Origin: Desmodus rotundus
Lineage: Eukaryota > Chordata > Mammalia > Chiroptera > Phyllostomidae
DNA length: 64,000 bases
Reading direction: 5' to 3'
NCBI RefSeq assembly: GCF_022682495.2
Contig: NC_071391.1
Coordinates: 123,547,896-123,611,895, forward strand
In this document: positions 57,746 to 64,000 of the stretch, piece after piece
Numbering within the stretch: the stretch's first letter is position 1
How the letters are laid out: each line of letters opens with the position of its first letter
Position numbers and translations under genes: made by a program
Notes under the pieces: model-generated
The model's database searches: none
Told to the model about the DNA's origin: nothing
Seen by the model: the letters and a program-made list of their open reading frames with translations, nothing else

Positions 57746-58687
57746 GTCAGGTATTTATGAATAGCAAAAATTAATTTCCCCTAGTTCTGCCTTCAGTTAG
57801 AGAAATGGATTTTCATGTAGAAGACTGTCACTGTTTCTGGCTTACTGGAACGGCTCACTTCAATGTCATAGAACTACACCAGGTGGCCTTCTAAGAGTCA
57901 GCTTAATGTGATTTCAAATGATAGGGTAGTGAATGTGAGGGAAATTAAAATAGTATCATACTTATGATTTAAAAGCAAGTTAATTACAAGGGCTTGTTAA
58001 TAAACAAAGGGAAATTCAGAATGTATTGTCTATTATATAGCATATCAATAACAAGCGTGATGCTTTGAAAACAAAAAAATCTACCACTATGTGACTTTGA
58101 GATGACTTAAAAATATTTAATTAAATTGGTGACAATTGTGTTAGTCTACTAATGGCCTTATAGCATTTGAAAGAATTTTTAGATATTCATTTTAGCTCTT
58201 AAAGCACTTCTAAAAGCATTGTTTAACCAAAAAGATTAGCTACATTGTTGGCATTTTACCTAGAAAATCATAGATGATGTGTTTGATGTGAATGATTCTA
58301 ACAGCACTGTACTTTGTCAATGTTCAGTTGATGCATTTTCTCCAGCTGAATACTTTTAAGGTCCTTAAAGGGCCAAAGCACATGGAATACCACTACTACT
58401 AAAACATGTTTCAGTCAATAAATGCTTTACTATTTTTGATGGCCGTGGGTGGTACGCCTCCCCAATGCTCTTGTCTTACATACCAGAACAAAGGAAAGGG
58501 GAGGGTATCTGATGTATTTTAAGAAATTATTTCAATTCCAATTTTTAAAAAATCATTCTAAAATTTTAATGTATAGAACGTATTAAAAATGTCTACTATT
58601 TGTTAACTTTTGACAATATCATAATATTTCCAGGCCTAGGTTCTTTTAAAGAATTATTAACAAAGACATTATTTTTAATATCAATAG
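57746..58687. other. Unannotated AT-rich sequence, possible intron
   Basis: Nothing recognised. If the exon at 58,688 is real, this is its upstream intron. The acceptor region (58,660-58,687) is T-rich but with a weak pyrimidine tract. Confidence 0.4.
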
Positions 58688-58831
58688 TTCAGTAATGTGG
58701 TAGCCTTTGAGGAAACAGGAGGCGATGACCAGGACCTTCCATTTCCCACTGTGCGTATGAACCCGCTGGGAGCCCGAGAGATGTACGAGTATGAAGAACA
58801 GGGACCGGTGTTTTCAATACATGGCTTGTAA
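58688..58831 (+). CDS. Candidate 3'-terminal coding exon, protein unidentified
   Basis: After an AG at 58,686-58,687, 47 codons stay open and end in TAA at 58,829-58,831. The peptide starts FSNVVAFEETGGDDQDLPFP and ends GPVFSIHGL. It is acidic in the middle, with a tyrosine-rich patch (MYEYEE), and would suit a cytoplasmic tail or soluble C terminus. Six CpGs remain in 144 bp, while the surrounding kilobase is AT-rich and CpG-poor, and codon choice is GC-leaning. The codon before the exon is TAG, so this reading needs splicing. I do not recognise the protein. The partner exons are not visible in this window. Alternative: a conserved noncoding element that is open by chance. Confidence 0.4.
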   Translation, partial: FSNVVAFEETGGDDQDLPFPTVRMNPLGAREMYEYEEQGPVFSIHGL

Positions 58832-59450
58832 AAATCTCATTTTCTAGTCACAAGATAAACTGAGGGTAGATTCTTCCCTCCCTACGTTATACTGTTAGGT
58901 GATTGATGAACCTATTCTTTTAAAAATTATTCCAAGGAATTTTATAGTTTTTGTCCCATTTTTTTTAAGGTTAAGAATTTAGTCCAACTTTTAACATGTC
59001 TCCTTTTAAATAATGGGTCCAATATAACAGGGTTACATGGAGTTCAGATCCCAGAAATATTGCTTGACTAACACAATGTTTTATATAGTGTTCCTTTTAA
59101 AAGTCGCCCGTGTAATATACCATGGTATACCTTGAGACTGTACAACCCTGCTACAAAAGATTTCTTTGTAAAATCCTAAAATCCAGCTCTTTTAAGGTTC
59201 TTTAAACATCCTGGCTAACAGCCCACACTGCTGTGCTGATGTGGATATAAGAAATTCCATTTGAATGAGAAAGACAGCTGACATATTCATCATTTTATCA
59301 GAGGCCACAGCATTGTTAGTCACAGAAGTCAGTGGTTTGGTTCCAGTCACGTATCCGTTTTTCCACAGGGCCTCCTGCTTCACGGCCATTGTTCATAAGC
59401 ATCACATGTATCTATTTTATGTAAAATAAATAGTAATACTGCAAACCTCT
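58832..59450 (+). other. Possible 3' UTR of the candidate exon
   Basis: An AATAAA lies at 59,425-59,430, about 600 bp after the TAA, and is followed by GT-rich sequence ('tttgaggtttgtttgtcata' near 59,478). Within it, 59,192-59,389 is also open for 65 codons on the minus strand (start MAVKQEALWKNGYVTG) and keeps a few CpGs, which may be conservation of 3' UTR sequence or a separate small frame. Confidence 0.3.
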
Positions 59451-60189
59451 TTGGTGCATACCAGCATCAATTTTATTTGAGGTTTGTTTGTCATAGCTGT
59501 TTTGATAAACCTTTGAATCTTATATTATACTTGTATTATTTTAGTTACATACAATTTCCCTTTAAGAAAAGTATATGAAATGTTTTTGGAGCACATTTAA
59601 AAAGAACATAATTTCTGCATTTTTTGGTCTTGTCATAGTGTTACAATGCTAGGCCATCGTTCTCAGGCATCTTCTACGGGAGTTTAAACATTAGAGAAAA
59701 GGCAGGAAAGGATGTTTTTAGAGACTATTTGACTAAGTTAAGTGTTATGTCATAGTACTTGGGAATTAAGACTTTTGACTCCATTCCTTAAAGTCCTATG
59801 TATAGCATATATTTATGTACATTCATTTTCGGAATATGGCTTCTCACTGATCGTGTCATTTTTATCAATATTTTAATCAATTAGTCATTAAAAATGGTAC
59901 TCACAGTATAGGAAGAAGCTAGTCATTTGCTTTTGAAGTGTCAATATGTTGGAACAATAAGATGTTTTGTTGATCAAAGTTAGGTACAGATGTCTAAGAA
60001 ACCACAGTTATTAATATTACCGTGTATAGATTGTTTTGACAAATACGTAGGCATGTGAATTCAAAAGGAAGTGAACTGAATGATCTGTTCCTGCCCGGAA
60101 AGAAAGTGATGAAACAGGAAGCATGGGTGGGAAGGAATCCAGAAACGTAAACTTGGAATGTTTTCTCGCATACTATAGCACTGGAGATA
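59451..60189. other. Unannotated AT-rich sequence
   Basis: Nothing recognised. Confidence 0.45.
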
Positions 60190-60305
60190 CTCTTAGACTT
60201 GTGCCACGAACATTTATTGAGTTCCTACTGTGTGTCAGGTACTGTGTTTGGTACGTGAGACAAACATGTCAATTTGCGTGCCCTTGGGGAGCTGAGAGTA
60301 CATTG
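60190..60305 (-). repeat. L2/MIR-type old repeat fragment
   Basis: 'aacatttattgagttcctac' then 'tgtgtgtcaggtactgtgtt' and 'cccttggggagctgagagta' are the familiar pattern of an old mammalian LINE/SINE end; the exact family is undecided. Confidence 0.6.
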
Positions 60306-61114
60306 GAGAAACCTGGTGTACCTAATAGTTATGACAGGAACACAAAAAGGGGCAAACTGATATTTCTGTGGGAGGCAGGGAAGGCATCACTATTAAGGCA
60401 GAAAATGGAAGTATTAAAACTGAAAAAAAATTATGAGGACTTTGTAAGTTCATGTTAAAGAACTTTACTTTCATCCTGATGGCATGCCGTTGAAGTCCCC
60501 CCCCCCCGCCCACATGGTGACAGATTACATTTGTGTGTTAGAAATACAATTTCAAAATGACAGAGTAAAGATGACAGTTACCTCCATCTTTACTGTGAGG
60601 AGCAAATCCAATGATCTACTTTTTTAATAATGGGAACAGATGCATAGGCTGAGAGCGGGAGCTTTCCTGCAAACTCTGCTTGAAGTCTTGGGAAACACAC
60701 AACAGATAGGGTGAAGCGTGTTGCAGGAAACAAGCGTTCAGGAAGGGGGTGCAGCGGAGCTGAGGAAGAGAAGCTATATCATGGTCTGCCGTGGGGTGCT
60801 AAAACTTCATTCGGCTCAGGGGAAGGAAAGGCACAGAGAATTTATTCAGTCCTACGTCCTATTAGGGATCCCAATAACTTAATGGCCTGCGCTGCTGGTC
60901 TGGTCCGCCCCGCCACGAAGCTCATGTAAATAGCTGGTCTTGGAAAACTTCACGTTGCTCAAAGAGGAGTAATTTTTTACTAAAAAATGGAGCCAGCGGG
61001 ATCAATACAGAAAGATTACAAGGAAAATGAAAGAAATAGACAGAAAAAAGTAGCAAATAAATACTAGAAAGGAATTAGATTAGAATAGAGGCAATAACAA
61101 TAGTTGGTCATGAA
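60306..61114. other. Unannotated sequence
   Basis: A C-run at 60,499-60,508. No family or exon recognised. Confidence 0.45.
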
Positions 61115-61230
61115 TTTAAAATGGATGGATAGATAGATAGGGAGAGAAGGACAGAGAGGGAGGATGGAGGGCAAGAGAGAGGCAGGCAGGAAGGAAGGAG
61201 AAAAGAAGGAAGGAAGGAAGGAAGGAAACC
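61115..61230 (+). repeat. GA-rich tract with (GATA)n and (GGAA)n
   Basis: Short GATA/GGAT runs at 61,123-61,140 are followed by purine-only sequence and (GGAA)n at 61,190-61,227. Confidence 0.95.
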
Positions 61231-61908
61231 TTAATGAAGTAGTTGCTTCTATAAAATAAGGATTAGAAAAAAAAGATATGGTGATTCAACTGAAGTAAAT
61301 GAAATATGAGTTGGAAAAGCTCAGAAAAGAGGATGAAGAAATAAAAACTATTAAAAATGAAAGACATACTGCATAGTTTATTTCTGTAGAGTGACTATAT
61401 AATTTATTACCTGAACTTGAACACTTGTGGGTCCTATTAGTAACATGCCAGAACCATAGGCGTAAATCAGCTGTCCTGGGCCAAGCAGGACCTGTGGTCA
61501 CTTGTTATTTTGCCATCTTAGAATTCCTATGAATTTCTTGTCTTATAGCTTGTTTTCAAAAAAAGGACTCTATCTGGATGATTCAATCTCTGTAGGCCAT
61601 TTAGTCTCTTGGGTTCTTGTTTACTTTCTTTCAAAAAATACTTTTGTTTTACACTAAGGTGACCAATATTTTAAAAATATTCTGATGACTTTCCTTTCCC
61701 TGGTAATAGATTGGTTTTTCTTTCCAAGTTACCTTCTGACTGAATCTGAGTTTCTCAGTGGAAAATGATCCCTGTCTGTGATACCCTCCCCGGGAAAGTA
61801 CTGTATGGGCCACGCATTTACTCTCTCTCTCTCAAAACTTTAGTTTCCAACTCCTGTACTTTTTACTTGGATACACTTATTATTTATATTTTGCTCCATT
61901 TACTTTAA
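61231..61908. other. Unannotated AT-rich sequence
   Basis: Nothing recognised. Confidence 0.45.
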
Positions 61909-62162
61909 TATTCTCTTCTCCATATATATTCTATATACATTCTCTTCTCCATATATATTATATACACACACAATATATATATGTATATCATATATATACA
62001 TGTATTAACATATGCATATAATATATATTATATACATATATTATATACGTACACACATATAATATATATAATTAATCCACATATAATTCATATATACAAT
62101 ATATGTATATAAGATATACATATATAATATAATATATAAATAAATGTAAAATATATAAATAC
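61909..62162. repeat. AT-rich low-complexity tract
   Basis: Runs of TA, CATATA and TATG. It starts with a direct duplication of about 20 bp ('attctcttctccatatatat' type). Confidence 0.95.
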
Positions 62163-62219
62163 CCCTCTCTATATATCTTTTATCTTTTTATATCTGTATC
62201 TATCTGTCTCTATCTATCT

Positions 62220-63240
62220 TGCAAGTTACAGACATGGTATCTCTTTACCCTTCAATACTTCATTGTGAATTTTCTAAGAATAAGAATATTCTCTTATATA
62301 ATCACAGCACAGTTAAAATCAATGAGTTAACGTTGACACAAACTATCATCTAACTCACAATACACATTCATGTTTTACCCTGTCAGTGATATTCTTTGTA
62401 GCTAGTTTTTCTACACCAGTCCCCATTTCAGGATCATGCATGTCACATACTTGTCCTGTCTAGTTAGCCTCCATTAATCCAGAACAGTTCCTTATTCTGT
62501 CTCACTTGATCTTGACTTGTTTGAAGAGTACAGGACAGTTATTTTTTTGACAGTCCTTTGATCTGTTTTTGTCTTCCGTTTCCTCATGATCAAACACAGG
62601 TTATACCTTTTTGGGAGGCCTATCGCAGAGGGACGATGTCTTCAGCAGTGCGTCATGTCAGGGGACAGCATCTTACTGGTTTGTCCCAGTACTGGTGATG
62701 TTGACACTGGTCACTTGGTGATGATAAAGGTGATAATAGGTTTTCCACTGTGTGTTTGATATATTTTCTTTTGTAATTAATAAACAATTGTGGAGGGAAC
62801 TTTGAGAAATAGACCATTCCCCATCAAACTTTCATCAGCCAATTTTAGCATACATTGATGATTCAAGTCTGAATCAATTATTATACAGATCATTCCTTCT
62901 ACATTTATTAGTTGACATGCTACTATAAGGAAGAGCTTCCTATTTCCCCTCTTGTATATATGTAGGTATGCATGTTTATATATATTTATATGTATTCTTG
63001 TTTTATTCAGTGAATTAAAATCTTTTGCTTTTATTATTTATTCTGGTACTCAGACTGTCTGAGATTTGGTCAGTAGGAGCCCCTTCAGGCTGACGACTTT
63101 GTCCTTTTGGCATAGACCTGTCCCTTTGTATATGCTTTTTAACTTTTTGATACAATGAGGTATCTCAGGCTCATTTTATACTTTCCCTGCCCCAGTCATT
63201 GAACCAGCTACCCTTCAAGCTACACTAGTTCTGTTTAGTA
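62220..63240 (-). mobile_element. Old L1M-type 3' UTR, antisense
   Basis: 'ttgatcttgacttgtttgaa', 'ttggtgatgataaaggtgat', 'ttagcatacattgatgattc', 'cattccttctacatttatta' and 'aggaagagcttcctatttcc' follow the order of an old mammalian L1 3' UTR read in reverse. It is of the same group as 33.15-33.78 kb. No coding sequence is recognisable. Confidence 0.75.
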
Positions 63241-64000
63241 AAAATTGTGCTCAAAAGTTACTTGGGTTAGTCCCGCCCCACTCCCCAAGCTCCTCCAACA
63301 CTGCCATCTCCAGTGTCAGGGGGCTCTAAACCACACTACTAGCGGTGTGCTAGGGGAGGAAAGTTTCCCCTGGGGCTAGGTCCTTGTCTTCCCAGTTTGG
63401 GCAGTTGCTGGGCACCCAGGACTTCCCACCCAGGTGGCCTTCTATGCCTGGCCCATTGCTCTCGCTTTGCTCATGTCTGTCTAACCGCCTACCACACCTT
63501 CCTCTTCCTTTCCTCACCCTTATTAGCTTTGAGAGCCACGCTTTCTTTCTTAATATACTATAGAACATGGTTTATGTACCATACACTTTCTTTGATGCAA
63601 GTTATCTCTTATTAGTTGGTAAATAGAAGAATAAAGTAGGAATAATGTGGATATTGTGTTGATTTATACGTGATTCTCCTATTTTTTACAGTAATGTTTT
63701 GAAGTCATTGAGGCAAGCTTTCTCCCAAGAGAAAACCTGAACACTTTTTGAAGACCTCAAGAAAAAGCTGAAAATATACAGAAGTGCCTTCCTTAGGGGT
63801 GAATAGCGGCTCATTTAGTGTCTTTAAGAACCTGTGTTCTTCTCGCTACGATAAACCATATGTTGTAGCCGCAAGTGCAGGAGAAAAGGCTGCAAAGATA
63901 TTCCCTCGGCATTAAAACAATGCTTAAGTGAAGAACATCGTACTCTGGATTATTCATACTTTGAATTTAATGAAAATGGTCTCTTTAGAATGAAATGCCT
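63241..64000. other. Unannotated sequence to the window end
   Basis: A GC-richer part (63,265-63,500) and a possible acceptor (ctattttttacag, ending at 63,691) were seen, but no supported exon follows. Confidence 0.4.

Noticed and set aside
61909..62162. AT-rich tract considered as a replication origin or matrix attachment site
   Set aside because: Simple low-complexity sequence; nothing specific supports such a role.
1..64000. CRISPR array, operon, prophage or bacterial defence system
   Set aside because: No regular spaced repeats, no dense coding, and the repeat content is plainly mammalian.

Overview
The window looks like ordinary non-coding DNA from a microbat (Yangochiroptera). The best evidence is five copies of the bat tRNA-derived SINE (VES family; diagnostic start like 'ctggctggtgtggctcag' and pyrimidine-rich tail 'ctctccctctctttctccct'). 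These sit beside bat-type LINE-1 3' ends, HAL1-like ORF1-only elements and a nonautonomous hAT element. Base composition is AT-rich and CpG-depleted. There is no bacterial-style gene density, and the long open frames that I can explain lie inside LINE elements. The species and the host gene, if any, cannot be named from this sequence.

Layout. 1-10 kb: AT-rich unique sequence with one VES, several CpG-retaining islands (about 2.39, 3.64 and 5.3 kb), an MLT1-like LTR scrap and a three-level nest (old L1 / short L1 3' end / hAT MITE) at 6.6-8.5 kb. 10-20 kb: a second VES, a 5'-truncated antisense L1 with a 16-bp target-site duplication (TSD), a MIR, two striking inverted repeats (17.7 and 18.5 kb) and an internally deleted mariner (19.75-20.31 kb). 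20-35 kb: relics of DNA transposons, an LTR split by an L1 scrap, old antisense L1s, and a 1.4-kb antisense L1 with a perfect 15-bp TSD. 35-43 kb: L2, MIR and the best mobile element of the window, a HAL1-like element (35.85-37.69 kb, minus strand) with GC-rich 5' UTR, YY1-type site and an uninterrupted but internally shortened ORF1. Tiny and medium L1 copies follow. 43-54 kb: VES, MIRs, a nearly full-span but RT-deleted old L1 (48.3-51.96 kb), and a decayed second HAL1-like copy (52.55-53.94 kb). 54-64 kb: L2s, a 3'-truncated U4 snRNA retropseudogene with 15-bp TSD, VES, MIR, a candidate terminal coding exon at 58,688-58,831, GA-rich and AT-rich simple repeats and an old L1 fragment.

The only candidate for a host coding exon with more than one line of support is at 58.7 kb on the + strand: 47 open codons, six retained CpGs, an acceptor AG just before it, and a poly(A) signal about 600 bp downstream. 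I did not recognise the protein. Nothing here suggests an operon, CRISPR array or other prokaryotic system; the genes do not form a shared pathway. The interest is in how L1-type machinery has shaped the region, as shown by many datable insertions with readable TSDs.
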